Shown here: in pieces, positions 23,301 to 34,858 of the stretch
Layout of the letters: each line of letters begins with the position of its first letter
Numbering within the stretch: the first letter of the stretch is position 1
Assembly (NCBI RefSeq): GCF_032854445.1
Contig: NC_088305.1
Span: 20,622,955 to 20,686,954, forward strand
Direction: 5' to 3'
Source of the DNA: Liolophura sinensis
Lineage: Eukaryota > Mollusca > Polyplacophora > Chitonida > Chitonidae
Length of the DNA stretch: 64,000 nucleotides
Notes under the pieces: generated by a model
The model's input: only the letters and a program-made list of their open reading frames with translations
What the model was told of the DNA's origin: nothing
Database searches by the model: none
Made by a program: the position numbers and the translations under genes

Positions 23301-26300
23301 TCATAATATCATGTATTGTTTTCGCCACAGAAACACATTTCACGTGAAGATTACAGTCTTGTAAACAGAACATCTGGTGTAAGAATATGTTTAGGCTATC
23401 TGGTACAGCGTTTACTTGGTATGACTTCTATTTTTGGTCCGCCTCAGCAATTTAAGCTATCTGTCTAGATAGAGTTGTGAGCACGGTATAAAACAACAGT
23501 CTAATAAATAAATGAATAGACAAAGCTTACACCAAATGTGGCGTTTAGCTGTAGTTCTATGTACTACAATACCTAACGTTTTGATTTAGGCGCCTCCGAG
23601 GCTTACTTGGTTAGCGCGCTAGCGCAGTGTAATGACCCAGAAGCCTCTTCTGAGGTCTGCCAGCAGTTTGCGGATGGTCGAGGGTTTCTGCCGCGCAGTG
23701 CACGGTTTCCTCTAACCATAATGGCGGCCGCCGTCTTGTAAGTGAAATATTCTGGAGTGTGGCGTAAAGCACCAATCAAATAAATAGATATATAAATAAA
23801 TAACGTTTTTTTTCAAGTGGAGACTGAAGTCTTGTATACACAGCATCTGGTGTAAGAACATATTTAGGTAATGTGGTATACAGCATTTATCTCAAGTTAT
23901 CAGACATCGTATATTGATCAATGTATTGTAGAATTTAAATTGTGAGAGGTTAGATAAGCTCGTTACAGTATGTGCCTGTTTCCGCTTTACCCGATCACGT
24001 CAAAACATAGATAGCGATGTGCCGTGTGTACACACCGATATACCCGTTATCACGAAGCCCGAAGTCAAAACTTTGTACGGCTTCCTGAAACTATTTCATC
24101 TCTGCTCACATGGATATATATGTAGAAACTGTTCCTAAAATATGTTTCGCTAAATTAATTCATAAGACAGGTTTCACGAAAAGGAGCATAGGAAATAAAC
24201 TTTTTTATGTTAAAATTTATGTTGTGCAGAAGAATTTTGTGGCCACACCGTGTTATTGTAAAAGAATGATAACGGCTTAACACCACATTGTGTTGTTGCA
24301 GAATGAATAATTTTGGCTCAACGCCACATTGTTTTGTTGTAGAATGAATGATTATGTTTTAATGCCACATTGTGTTATTGTAAATATATTGAATGATTAT
24401 GGCTTAATGCAACATTGTGTTGTTGTAGAATGACTTGTTTTGGCTTAACCCCACATTGTTTTGTTGTAGTATGAATGCTTATGGCTTAAGGCCACATTGT
24501 TTTGTTGTAGAATGAATGATTTTGGCTTAACGCTACCCTGTGTTGATGTAGAATGAATGGTTATGGCTTATTGCCACATTGTGGTGTTAGTCACATAAAT
24601 AGTCAAATAAATAAATAAGTAGTGTTAGTGTGGAATACAATATGTTCTAAAATGTTGTGTTAGTGCAGAATGCATTCTGTTCGTGTGGAGTTACTCATAG
24701 GGCTTAACATCACAGTGTGTTAGTGTGGAATGCGTTGTGATCATGTAGAGTTACTAATGGGGCTTAACATCACAGTGTGTTAGTGTGGAATGCATTCTGT
24801 TCGTGTAGAGTTACTAATAGGGCTTAACATCACAGTGTGTTAGTGTGGAATGCATTGTGATCATGTAGAGTTACTAATGGGGCTTAACATCACAGTGGGT
24901 TAGTGTGGAATGCATTCTGTTCGTGTGGAGTTACTCATAGGGCTTAACATCACATTGTGTTAGTGTGGGATGCATTCTGTTCGTGTGAAGTTTACTAATA
25001 GGGCTTAACATCACAGTGTGTTAGTGTGGAATGCGTTGTGATCATGTAGAGTTACTAATGGGGCTTAACATCACAGTGGGTTAGTGTGGGATGCATTCTG
25101 TTCGTGTGGAGTTACTCATAGGGCTTAACATCACAGCGTGTTAGTGTGGGATGCATTCTGTTCGCGTGGGGTTACTTATAGGGCTTAACATCACAGTGTG
25201 TTAGTGTGGGATGCACTCTGTTCGTGTGGAGTTTACTAATAGGGCTTAACATCACAGCGTGTTAGTGTGGGATGCATTCTGTTCGTGTGGAGTTACTCAT
25301 AGGGCTTAACATCACATTGCGTTAGTGTGGAATGCATTCTGTTCGTGTGGAGTTACTCATAGGGCTTAACATCACAGTGTGTTAGTGTGGGATGCATTCT
25401 GTTCGTGTGGAGTTACTCATAGGGCTTAACATCACATTGCGTTAGTATGGGATGCACTCTGTTCGTGTGGAGTTTACTAATAGGGCTTAACATCACAGTG
25501 TGTTAGTGTGGGAGGCATTCTGTTCGCGTGGAGTTACTCATAGGGCTTAACATCACATTGTGTTAGTGTGGAATGCATTCTGTTCGCGTGGAGTTACTCA
25601 TAGGGCTTAACATCACAGTGTGTTAAAATAGAATGGTCGGTAGTGAGAATTTATGTACGTTTGTTTTGACTTTGTTTTTGTGTCATCATTTCCATGTAAT
25701 TTATTTACATTCTGGAGCGAGGACATAATCTCCATCGAGTGACCCTGTAATGTCAAGTTTATTAAACGATAGTGAAAAAATTCCATTGTTTCTAGCCTCC
25801 GGCGAGAAACAAACTAAATTGTGACTCTCGTTTAATACATTTGATACTGTGGTACGTGATATCGTGATACTTCTGTTTATCCCATAAATGGAAAGTTGGA
25901 AAAAACTACACAATTATGTTTCAAATCAGCTAGATTATTTTGCCTTATTTCTGTGTTTACACAAGATGTCACGCCAGTCATTCCCCCTGAGACTAAAGTG
26001 CAACATTTATACACAGGATGAAAAAAATGCCACACAAAAGAGTTCAACTTCAAAACTGCCTATTTTTAACACTTCATTTTTGACATTATCATTTAAAAAA
26101 TTAAAACTGAGAATGTGTAAAGTATAAATTCAATTTTCTAAATCACCTGTATGGGATAACTGAAACATATACGCATGTGGGTTATCAATATTTATTTATG
26201 TACTTGATTGGTGTTTTACGCCGTACCGGTACTCAGGAATATTTCACCCAGGTTATCAGTGTGTAAAGCATTGCTGTTTTATTTAATAAAGAAATCCAGT

Positions 26301-29300
26301 GTTATATATTTTTTACAAAGGATTACAAATGCTCTCAACAGCTTTCTGTATAAATAGTTTTCTTTTTATACAGAAACTTATGTAATTGACAGCAGGTGGT
26401 TTACGCCCATGGCTATATACGCATGGTTATGTTACGTGCCAGTAACTCATAATGAATGGTCTGTTGGAAAAAAAACATATATTCTTTCCGAGTAAAATCA
26501 AATACTATTCCCTTGACATTAATCCTGTTAAGCTCTTATCTTAGTTCTTAAAGCATAAAGTACAAAGTCACGTTTCGTGTGTGTGTATAAAGTTTGCTCA
26601 AATGGTTATAAAATGAGCATTTAAATAGAACTAAATAAACTTGGGTAGGTTTACCACGTGATCAGTGGTTTCATATATAAAACCACATGCGGTATTCCCT
26701 GTTAAAGATTGTCACGCACTGTCACACACTGATTTTACTGTGTAGGTGACACGTACTGTATAATTTTATTTATTTTGATGCTCAGTGACCTGAGGACCTC
26801 GACGTTTCCATGCAAGGGCCGAAGGAACAGATCTGATTGAATAGTCCAATAAACCAACTAAACATTTCGACGACATTTGTCGTTGTGTATAGGCGTACGT
26901 GTATGTGTGTATATAGGACGAGCATGTGTAGACAAGGATGTTTATGTGTTGTACAAACTTCAACAACATTAATTATGTCGACAAACAGGGAAATCTTACG
27001 TGGTGTTGTTTATATGACGTTTGCGTCCGCATTGAAATACGATCTGACTGACTTCCGTGTGTGAAACCAGGATACGTCTTACTCCCGACTGGTAGATTGA
27101 TTGTAAGCTATTACCTCCCCTTAATTTGTCAGTGAGAATTTCCTGGCTGGAAGCGTGACAACATTTTCGGTTTTTGTTGACAGAAAATGATGAGGTACGT
27201 TTTCGCCCGCTTCTACTGCGACTCGGGTCCAAGCTGGAATGTACATTGTTCTTTTGCAACACATGAGTTACCAGTTTGTAACCCTTGAGTTACCAGTTTG
27301 CAACCCATGAGTTACCAGTTTGCAACATATGAGTTGCCCGTTTGCCACCCATGAGTTACCAGTTTGTTACCAGTTTGTTACCAGTTTGCAACACATTAGT
27401 AACTAGTTTGTAACTCATGAGTAACCAGTTTGTAACCCATGAGCAACCCAACTTGCTTTATATAAAGACACTGAAGACGTGCAACGTATAAAAGGCTATT
27501 TAGTGCAATGGCAATGGGTTTCATGTATGTAGGCAATTAGGCCTTTGCATCGTATAGACATTGTACTTGATACAGAGGCACTGTGCTTGCCCAGAGGCAA
27601 CATGCTTGGTGTGAAGCAATGCACCTCGCATAAAGGGCTATTTGCATTGATTACAAGATATGCTTTCACTGCGTACCCTGGTCTGCCAGCAACCCAGGGA
27701 TGGTTGTGAGTTTCTGCCGGGTTCTATGATCAAATAAATAAATAAATAAATACTGCTTACCCTCATCGTTTTCTCATACTTCATAACTGTATGTTACTTT
27801 TAGCACCCCCCCCCCCCCACTTCGTGTTCTACCAAAGCTTACTGCTCCATGCATCAGATAGACGTGAAATGTTGTTTAAAGTAATAACGTCCTACTTGTA
27901 ATGCATCATAGCTTACCACGGTTTGTCCTTGAAACCCCTGGATTTTATGTTTCTAAACATCTTATCTTTTTCCAGGAGGAACTGGATCGACTAAATCAAG
28001 CCAGCGATGAAATAAACAGACTGGAAAACGAACTAGACGTAAGTATATACAGATGTGGATGGCGAACAAATTCTTGTGGCCACGTATTTTTGGCCTACAT
28101 TTGTCTTAGCAGCTTAATGGTTACCTCGCATGCACTGACATACTAAGATACCAGGATATGTGGAGCACAGAGTATAAAAATGGCATTTGCGTAAGTGACG
28201 ATGGCAGTTTAAGATTGGTGAGATGAAGTAAAGTATGCGTTATAGCGATGTTGAGCAGGGTTTCTATTTTGGATATACATCTTGGGGCTCATGTGAGCGT
28301 GAAGCGTGACAACATTTTCAGTTTTTGTTGACAGAAAATGATGAGGTACCTAACTATAGGCCTGTAAAAGCTTATGATTCCGTGCCCTTAATATAAATAA
28401 ACAAATTATTTATTAAAATATATTCTAAAAATTATCCTGGAGTTTATTTTCGCCAACAATGCATTCTAGTAAATTTGCTCAGATTTCGTCCATTCAGATT
28501 TGTTCTGTTCAGAATGGTCCGTTCAGATTTGTACTGGACAGATTTGTACTGTACAAATTTGGTCCTGTCGTATTTTGTCTTTTCAGATTTGTTCTGTTCA
28601 CATTTGGTCTATTCAAGTTTGTTCTTTTAAGATTTTTTCTGTTAAGAACCTGTCTTTTGAAATTTGTTCTGATTAGATTCGTTCTGTTCGAATTTAGTCT
28701 GATCAGATTTTGGTCCGTTCAGGTTTGGCCTGCTGAGATTTGTTCTGTTCAGATTTGTTCAGTTCAAAAGTAATCTGTTCTAATTTGGTCTGTTCAGATG
28801 CGTACTTTTCAGAATTGGTCCTGTCATATTTGGCATATTCAGTTTTGTTCTGTTCAGTTTTGTTCTGTGGATATTGGTCCAGATTCTTTGTTAAGAACTG
28901 GTTTGATGAAAATTGTTCTGTTCAGATTTGTTGTGTTCTAATTTGGCCTGTTCGGATGTGTGTTGCTCAGATTTGATGTGTTCAGATTTGGTTCATTCAG
29001 ATTTGGTTCATTCATATTTGGTCTGTTCAGATTTGTTCTGTTTAATTTTGCCTGTTCAAATTTGTTCTGTTCATATTTGGTCTCTTCACATTTTTTCTGT
29101 TAAGAATAGATCTGTTCAAATTTGCTCCGTTCTGATTTGGTCTGTTCAGATTTGTTCTGTTCATATTTGTTTTGACTTGTTGGCCATTAATGATGAATTA
29201 TTTCTTGAGCAAAAATATGAACAAAAAAACAACACTGGGCTGTCGTTATCACGGTGATTAAGGGTAAATAACTTCGGCCTAACATATCCTAATCACAGTC

Positions 29301-32300
29301 ATTTTTTTTTTAAAACAAATAATTGGATAAAATGCCAAAGACACATCTCTATATCAACGCCTGCAGGTGCCAAATAACTGAGTGGAACTTACCGTGATAG
29401 AGGCATCTATGATCCGGCCATACGTCATCACACTTATTTTACATTGGTTTTTTCTTTTTTTGCTTGAATAACACTGGGAAGTTCAATGTACAGAAAAGAA
29501 AAAAAAAACACTCGCGGTATAACAAACTAATGTGAGTAATTTCGGAAGAAAGTATGTTTAGTAAAAAAAAAAAAATTGGGGACCGCTTAAAATGAACTGA
29601 TGCTTAAGTTACAATGCATAAATTTGAAATGTGAACGTATGTGCGTCGAAATATGAACGTATGTGTGCCGAAATGTGAACATATGTGTGCCGAAATGCAC
29701 GTTTGTGTGGCTAAACGTATATGTTTGTGTACCGTACTCACTGGAGTGTGTGCCGAAATGTGTTCTTTTGTGTATATGTATGAGGGTTATTGCAGTTTAT
29801 TCTGCTTGTGTACACGTGACCCTTTTCGTCATTCACGGGAAAGGGTGGCACAAACGCACAACCGTTACTTGTCCTAGTGTTACCTGATTGTATATCTTCA
29901 CACAGGAGGCTCGCTCTCGGTTCAGCTCGACCAGAAACGATTCCACACACCAGCTGAATGTGCTGGCCAACAAAGTCAAGGCCTCCAACATCAAGAAAGC
30001 CAGGCCTTACTATGAGGCGAAGGAGAAGGCCAGAAAGGTTAGTACCTGGCGAAATTGTCGAAATTAACATGCAATAACATTAAAAACCACATTAGTTTAA
30101 TGTTGTTGTATGTTAAATGTGATGACAGCACAGCATTTTGAATAATTCTAGACCAGTGATGGTTAATAAATTGCAATTTACATCACTGCATTTTTTACCT
30201 AATTCTGCTTAAGCCATGGTGCTAGGGACCGTATAATTTACTACTATTTATGCATTTACATGAACAGTCAGAATAAAACCTTGATTGAAGTAAATTGACT
30301 AGAGGCCGTATATTTATCGGTTACGTGTAACCGATTGCCAACTGCCATACTGTCGTCACTGCTTTGTTAATTTATTTATTTCATTTGATTGATGTTTTAT
30401 GCCGAACTCAAGAATATTTCACTTATACGACGGCGGTCAGCATTATGGTGGCAGGCAACCAGGCAGAGCCCAGGGGAAATCCACGGCCATGCGCAGGAAC
30501 GGCCGGAGAGGAAGCCAGCATGGGCTTTCTTGATCTAACGATGACCTCATTGCTAAATTCCCAAAAAAAAACATTCCCAAAATCAGTGCTGATATAGATG
30601 GAACTACCATCGAACTGAGAAGTGCTAATTGTGGGCTGTATCCATTTTGTCTCACCAGGCTCAAGAGGAGGCTTTGAAAGCCGCGCGTCAGTTCCAGTCA
30701 GCCAATGGGATCCATCGAGCCGCCAAGGAGACGATCAGTTTGGCTGAGCAGAAGTTGTCACAGGAGCCTTCAGGGCGTGTCCTAACCTCTGAGTGGCAGG
30801 AGATGTTCAACCATGCCACCATCCGGGTCAGTCTTATAATAGGCGATATTAATTCGGGCTCGGCGTAATCACGCGAGAGTTACTGGATTGTGCCAGTTAG
30901 GGTTAACAGATTGATGAAAACCAGTCACTTTAGCTGGATCCACGGAAATCCACTGTAACGTAACAGGCCTTTCCGCAATCTGTTACCTGTACTCGCCAAA
31001 CTCCGTGGTTTTCACGAGATTTCGGTGACCTTCGGAAACAACTTATCCGAAGAGGTTTCTGGTTAAAACGTAGCCTCTAATAATTTCTCGCCCAACTTTA
31101 TGTGGACGTGATTTGAACTGATATCTATATGACTGAGGGCCAGGTTTGCCATTACATTACCAAGAGTTTCTATGACTGCAATACTGGTACAAATGGAATA
31201 TTAAAACATTTTGAGAAATTCATCAATGTCCTATTGATCCAAATCTTTACTCAAACGCCACCTTATGGCCGATTTAAAGGTTAAATAATAATGCAATAGG
31301 CTATGCCATAACAAGATTTACCTTGTCCTGTAGCTGATGGATGCAGAAAGAGAAAAGAGGCGTAGTGAGGAGGAGCATCAGATGAAATCCCACGTGTTCA
31401 GTGAGGCCGAGAAACACATGCACGGAGAGGAGAAGAAACACAAGCGAGCCATAGCCCGAGCAAGGTACGAGTTATACAGGAAGCAAACCTCCGGAAACAA
31501 TCCTTCAAGAATTCCGTAAATTTGTTACTATCAGCGCAAAATACAACCCAGTTTTGTGCTACACTATTACATAAAACTTTGATGATCTAGCCTTAAAAGT
31601 GATGAAAGTTCAAATCAATAATTGACGTTTTCTTTCAATCCTTCACAAAAATCGGACTAACGACTTTTGTTAGGAAAGTTAATATTCAGTGACCATGTGA
31701 TATTAATGGGTTTTGTTTTCTCAAAAAATCATATCATTTTGAGTAATGTATGCCCTCTCGTAAGATATTATTTCAATTATCCCTTTTCGAATGAATTATT
31801 ATATCTTTCATCTTATCCGCTTTGCTTTCTCAACAGACCTTACTTCGAAATGAAGGGGGAACTACAAACAAAATTAGAGGTAAAGTACAACAATTTTTAG
31901 ACAAGATTTCGCGATCAAATTGATAATTAGGTTTCTTATCTGACTTTTTTCTATTGCTGGTACAGATTTAACAATCGCGGATACTGAGTTTGTGCCTCTT
32001 AGTAAGATCGTTCACGATCAACCCTCATGGATCTGTCCGCTAAAGTTGTCTGTTGTTTGATAAATTCAAAACACTGTAAATTGTAAGGGCCAGTAGAAAG
32101 CGGTAAGACTAAATGGGTTTACGCATGCGCTCAGTCGGCTAAAAGATTGGCCTCCCTCGCGGGCTAGAATCCAGCTTGAGGTACTTCGGTCCGGACTTGA
32201 AGTCAGAGGTCTGACAAATTCAGACGTAAATTTTACAGTCACTATAAGTCACAAATTCATGAAACTTACAGATACTTTAAACACCAATAAAATAAGTAAA

Positions 32301-34858
32301 TAAGTTTTGTTATGTTTTGCAAGTGTTTACATATGCTTGCCATGCCAAAGAGGCAATGAAATGAATTTCATATTAAATGGCTGTAATAACTATCTATGTA
32401 TTTTATATGAAAAGACCATAAGCACTACAGTGTGTATATCTTGAAAAGGTCGAAGATACCATACTGTGTATTTTATAGGACACCAATTACTTATATCACA
32501 TGTCGACCAGCTGTATTTCATATGGCTCCATCTTTCGTCCTGCAGTTGTTGAAGGTCGCTGTAGAGGCTCTCCATGAAGCCGTCACTATGTCCAAGAGGA
32601 AGTACTCTCACGCCCTTAGCAATCTGGAGACAATCTCCAACCAGGTTCATGAGCAGCGAAAGGGCAGACTGATGCTCCACCTACCCCGGGAGCCAGGGGT
32701 GGGAGCGGAGAGCGCCGAGCCTGGGGGTGGTGCCATTCTCAGGACAAGTTTCGGTAAGCTCAGTGTCGGAACAATTTAAGCTTGATACTAAGGTATGGAC
32801 AGCGTTCTTACGTGGTCGTACGTGGTGGCTTTAAGTCAAGGAGGCTGTATGTGGGAAGTTCTGACAGTAACAGACAGTTTCCCAAGGGCTCTGTCCGGTT
32901 TCCTCCCACCATAATGCTGGCCGCCGACAGTGAAATATTCTTGAGTACGGCGTTAATTAAGTCAAGGATCTCTCAGGTACCGGATAATGCAATCTGCGGA
33001 TGGCTCCAGGTTACCTTGGGGCTGTGTCTTCTAAAAATAATGTATACTCTAAGTTCAAGCTTATACAACTAGCAATGGTTCCCGTCTAAAGCGGGCGAAT
33101 GATTGAAGTGGTCCAGTTTTCATTTGTTGGAAAAGCACATTGGAAATTCATTATTTAATCATATTCCAGTACTACTTTTAATACTTGCGGTAATGCGAGA
33201 AATGAAACCAATGCACGCAGGATCGTAATGTTGATTATTTTGTTGTTGGATTACTCCCATACTTCTGCCTTGGTAATCGATCTTTCGAAACGAGCAGTGG
33301 ACCATGGTATGGTTCTAATAGGGATAAGGCACCGACATTGGCAAAGTTATTATAGATCTTCCAGCACAAACCTCTTCGCAATGACCTAGGAGCCTCTTAC
33401 CAGTGCGATCGCTGTGATCAACACTTTGCGATCATCATTTAGGGAAAAACTGCTCTATCCATGTCAGAAGTGCTCCGTGACAGGGTTGGCCATCATGTTT
33501 GGTCCCTAGGACATGTGATGCGGCATTACGATTTTGACGACATTTCGATACTCCTCTGATATGACCCAAACACACGTATTTTAAACTGCGACACTTAAAA
33601 CTATAGTGATCAAAGAAACAAACTAAACGCAAGAAAAAACTTGGCCTCCTTTTTTTCACATTGATGTTTCTTTGTTTTTGTGCTGAGCATTTTTCATCAG
33701 GAAACCCAGGGCAACCAGAGCCTGTATACACGTCGCTTGTATCCTGATGATATAAAACAAGATATAAGATATTGTTCATATGATAGGGAATACATTTCAA
33801 AGCCAGCGATGTTGAATCTGTTGCAAAAACGTATGATACTTAGATGAATGTCTTTCTGTTTTACAGACGATCCTGAAACACCGAGTACTTGTCAGGGGAA
33901 CTTTGATCTCTTATCTAAGGAATGTGATATCCCCGAAGAAGATGAGGATATCGACGACGACGATGACGTCACCGAAAGTAGTAGTGACTTCACGGAAAAT
34001 GGTAGTGACGTCAGTGATGTAAGCTGTAAGTGGGCTTCATCTCGGGACATCGACGCTGAACAAGCTAACAACAATGAGTTCGAGGCTTTAAGTATAAGTG
34101 ATAATTTAGCCCGGAAAGATGAACAACCATTTACGGGTAGCAGTCATCCATCTTCAGAATGTGTAGACTCTGAAAATGAACAAACGGCAGGAACTTCACA
34201 ACTCCCAGCTGAGGCAACCAGTCATAGGATTTCCCCGAGGCTTGATGGCTGCCAAGAAAGCCCCAACGTTTCACAGCATGTTCTGGCAAATGGCCACACC
34301 CTAAGATCACAGGAAGTAGAACATGTCCTCCAGCCGACAAACTACATCAGTAGTTTACACGGTTCTCATGAGCCAAAAGTCAATTCAAATGCCTTGTCAG
34401 GTCACAGTTTACGACCGTTAGAAGCCACAAAGCAAAACCAGTCATACAGATCTTCTAGCGCACGCAGCATACAACCTGTCGAACAACACGAGTCACAGAT
34501 GCAACCTTCCGTGGAGAGAGACAATAGAGATAGTTCGAAACAGTCGTTGACCAGGGAGATAATGCCCAGTTCAGAGAAAGAAGTCATTCCAGGAGAGTCG
34601 GAAATTGGAAGATTAGAAGCATCTTCACAAATGTCACTGACTACAGATATCTCTCAACAAGAGTCTGAAATACACTGTGTAAGAAGTCCAACGGAGACGA
34701 GCGACTCCCAAAGATTGCCAAATACGGGAATTTCTCATCATTCACAACAAGTGGCATCAAAAATAGACAACTTCCAACTCTCACAAGAAAAGGACAGGAC
34801 TGGGCAGTTACAAAACGGGGACGAGTCTCAAGGTTTACAAAACACAGTTGGTTCTTAA
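18475..34858 (+). CDS. SH3BP5: SH3BP5 homologue (RAB11 GEF / JNK-binding Sab), eight exons
   Basis: SH3BP5 proteins (REI-1 in C. elegans) act through a long coiled coil as exchange factors for RAB11; vertebrate SH3BP5 (Sab) also docks JNK at the outer mitochondrial membrane. Exons are 18475-18534, 27976-28038, 29906-30037, 30659-30826, 31334-31464, 31837-31879, 32546-32753 and 33867-34858. All junctions are GT-AG and all phases agree, giving 598 residues (human 455). Conserved blocks in order: [86 protein letters not shown], then an acidic stretch [11 protein letters not shown]. The last ~280 residues are rich in Ser and Gln and longer than in human. The stop TAA (34856-34858) is suspicious: the frame continues 38 codons in the same composition. 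Paralogue status relative to SH3BP5L cannot be judged. Confidence 0.92.
19925..20140. mobile_element. MITE related to the 10067 element, degraded
   Basis: Contains GTTATTATAACATAATATTG, ATAACAGAATACATTCT and a right end TTTTTTGGAGTG, in the same order as the intact copy. The left end is eroded. It abuts a (TA)n tract. Confidence 0.6.
20145..20395. repeat. (TA)n/(TG)n microsatellites around two 21-bp-like repeats
   Basis: (TA)n about 20145-20213, (TG)n to 20231, then two copies of GTTTAGTCTGCCGGTTTGGG, then (TA)n about 20301-20390. The Tyr-Ile open frames here are artefacts. Confidence 0.95.
21235..21383. repeat. Interspersed repeat, second copy of the 6130-6290 family
   Basis: Shares TTTTGTCACCTC, GTGGGTTGGGTAGTAA and AAAATTCTGATATA in order with the copy in EGFR intron 2. 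Confidence 0.5.
22040..22133 (+). mobile_element. SINE family C tail with expanded TTCG microsatellite
   Basis: GAAATATTGCTGGAGTGCCG and TCAAGTCATAGTCATTCATT, then about ten CGTT/CGCT tetranucleotides. The tail appears to have expanded from the element's ATTC-rich end. Confidence 0.6.
23085..23135 (+). mobile_element. SINE family C, 3' end
   Basis: GATGTATTGCCGATGTGGCG followed by TTAAGCCATAATCATTCATT. The same 3' end recurs at 51620-51695 and, inverted, makes up the array at 24238-24590. Confidence 0.65.
23586..23803 (+). mobile_element. SINE family A with internal deletion
   Basis: Intact head (GGTTAGCGCGCTAGCGCAGT), deletion of the B-box region, then CTGCCAGCAGTTTGCGGATG to CACCAATCAAATAAATAGAT. 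Confidence 0.85.
24238..24590. repeat. ~41-bp tandem array derived from SINE C tail
   Basis: Eight to nine diverged units like GAATGATTATGGCTTAACGC-CACATTGTGTTGTTGTA. The core is the reverse complement of the SINE C 3' end (GTGGCGTTAAGCCATAATCATTC). Confidence 0.75.
24625..25630. repeat. 60-bp minisatellite, about 17 copies
   Basis: Units begin TTAGTGTGGAATGCATTCTG and end GGGCTTAACATCACAGTGTG. Some are 61 bp with an extra T in GTTTACTAATA. The GGCTTAAC..CACANTGTGTT part is shared with the 41-bp array next to it. Confidence 0.95.
26200..26255 (-). mobile_element. SINE family A, 3' fragment
   Basis: GATTGGTGTTTTACGCCGTA..CAGGAATATTTCACCC, the inverted 3' end of the family. Confidence 0.6.
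27262..27445. repeat. 22-bp tandem repeat, about 8 copies
   Basis: Units of ATGAGTTACCAGTTTGCAACCC, the middle ones shortened to TTACCAGTTTG. Confidence 0.85.
27680..27751 (+). mobile_element. SINE family A fragment
   Basis: CTGCCAGCAACCCAGGGATGG, TTTCTGCCGGG, then ATCAAATAAATAAATAAATA with the middle missing. Confidence 0.6.
27976..28038 (+). CDS. SH3BP5: SH3BP5 exon 2
   Basis: 63 nt, phase 0. Acceptor TTTTCCAG|GAG, donor GAC|GTAAGT. Encodes [18 protein letters not shown], matching human LEKLNQSTDDINRRETEL. Confidence 0.93.
28455..29175. repeat. ~15-bp minisatellite, about 45 copies (SH3BP5 intron 2)
   Basis: TCTGTTCAGATTTGG/T units in irregular order. The period is a multiple of three, which keeps Phe/Cys/Ser-rich frames open that are not genes. 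Confidence 0.9.
29625..29710. repeat. 22-bp tandem repeat, about 4 copies
   Basis: GAAATGTGAACGTATGTGTGCC units. They lie about 200 bp before SH3BP5 exon 3. Confidence 0.75.
29906..30037 (+). CDS. SH3BP5: SH3BP5 exon 3
   Basis: 132 nt, phase 0. Acceptor CACACAG|GAG, donor AAG|GTTAGT. Encodes [20 protein letters not shown] and the conserved [13 protein letters not shown]. Confidence 0.93.
30366..30545 (-). mobile_element. SINE family A, inserted in SH3BP5 intron 3
   Basis: Inverted 3' end TTTGATTGATGTTTTATGCC, then ACGACGGCGGTCAGCATTAT and GCCGGAGAGGAAGCCAGCAT. It ends about 110 bp before exon 4. Confidence 0.85.
30659..30826 (+). CDS. SH3BP5: SH3BP5 exon 4
   Basis: 168 nt, phase 0. Acceptor TCACCAG|GCT, donor CGG|GTCAGT. 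Encodes [17 protein letters not shown] and [12 protein letters not shown], the most conserved block of the family. Confidence 0.95.
31334..31464 (+). CDS. SH3BP5: SH3BP5 exon 5
   Basis: 131 nt, starting in phase 0 and ending in phase 2. Acceptor CCTGTAG|CTG, donor GCAAG|GTACGA. Encodes [16 protein letters not shown] and [11 protein letters not shown]. Confidence 0.92.
31837..31879 (+). CDS. SH3BP5: SH3BP5 exon 6 (43 nt)
   Basis: A very short exon. Acceptor CTCAACAG|ACC, donor GAG|GTAAAG. Completes the Arg codon from exon 5 and adds [14 protein letters not shown], the counterpart of human KPYFELKAKYYVQLE. Confidence 0.9.
32546..32753 (+). CDS. SH3BP5: SH3BP5 exon 7
   Basis: 208 nt, starting in phase 0 and ending in phase 1. 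Acceptor CCTGCAG|TTG, donor TTCG|GTAAGC. Encodes [33 protein letters not shown] and a Gly/Pro-rich linker. Confidence 0.93.
32826..32955 (+). mobile_element. SINE family A, diverged and truncated
   Basis: TGTATGTGGGAAGTTCTGACAGT.., TCCGGTTTCCTCCCACCATA and GTGAAATATTCTTGAGTACG. It lies 70 bp past exon 7. Confidence 0.75.
33867..34858 (+). CDS. SH3BP5: SH3BP5 exon 8 (C-terminal tail and stop)
   Basis: Acceptor TTTTACAG|ACG completes Asp from exon 7. Encodes 330 residues: an acidic stretch ([11 protein letters not shown], then [16 protein letters not shown], like the acidic/Ser segment of human SH3BP5) and a Ser/Gln-rich tail with recurring SQ-x-L words. It ends at TAA 34856-34858. An upstream in-frame ATG at 33848 lies inside the intron and is not used. 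Confidence 0.9.

Larger units (their letters stand above)
18535..27975. other. SH3BP5 intron 1 (9.4 kb)
   Basis: No additional exon is needed, since exons 1 and 2 join in phase 0. It is packed with repeats: a MITE, (TA)n, SINE pieces and two related arrays at 24238-25630. Poly-C and (CA)n lie at 19309-19348, pyrimidine-rich sequence at about 20750-20900, and poly-C near 27806-27818. Confidence 0.65.

Noticed and set aside
28459..29257. Phe/Cys-rich open frames
   Set aside because: Translation of the 15-bp array in SH3BP5 intron 2.
33848..33866. In-frame ATG just before SH3BP5 exon 8
   Set aside because: It lies in the intron before the TTTTACAG acceptor, and the exon 7 phase requires splicing at 33867.
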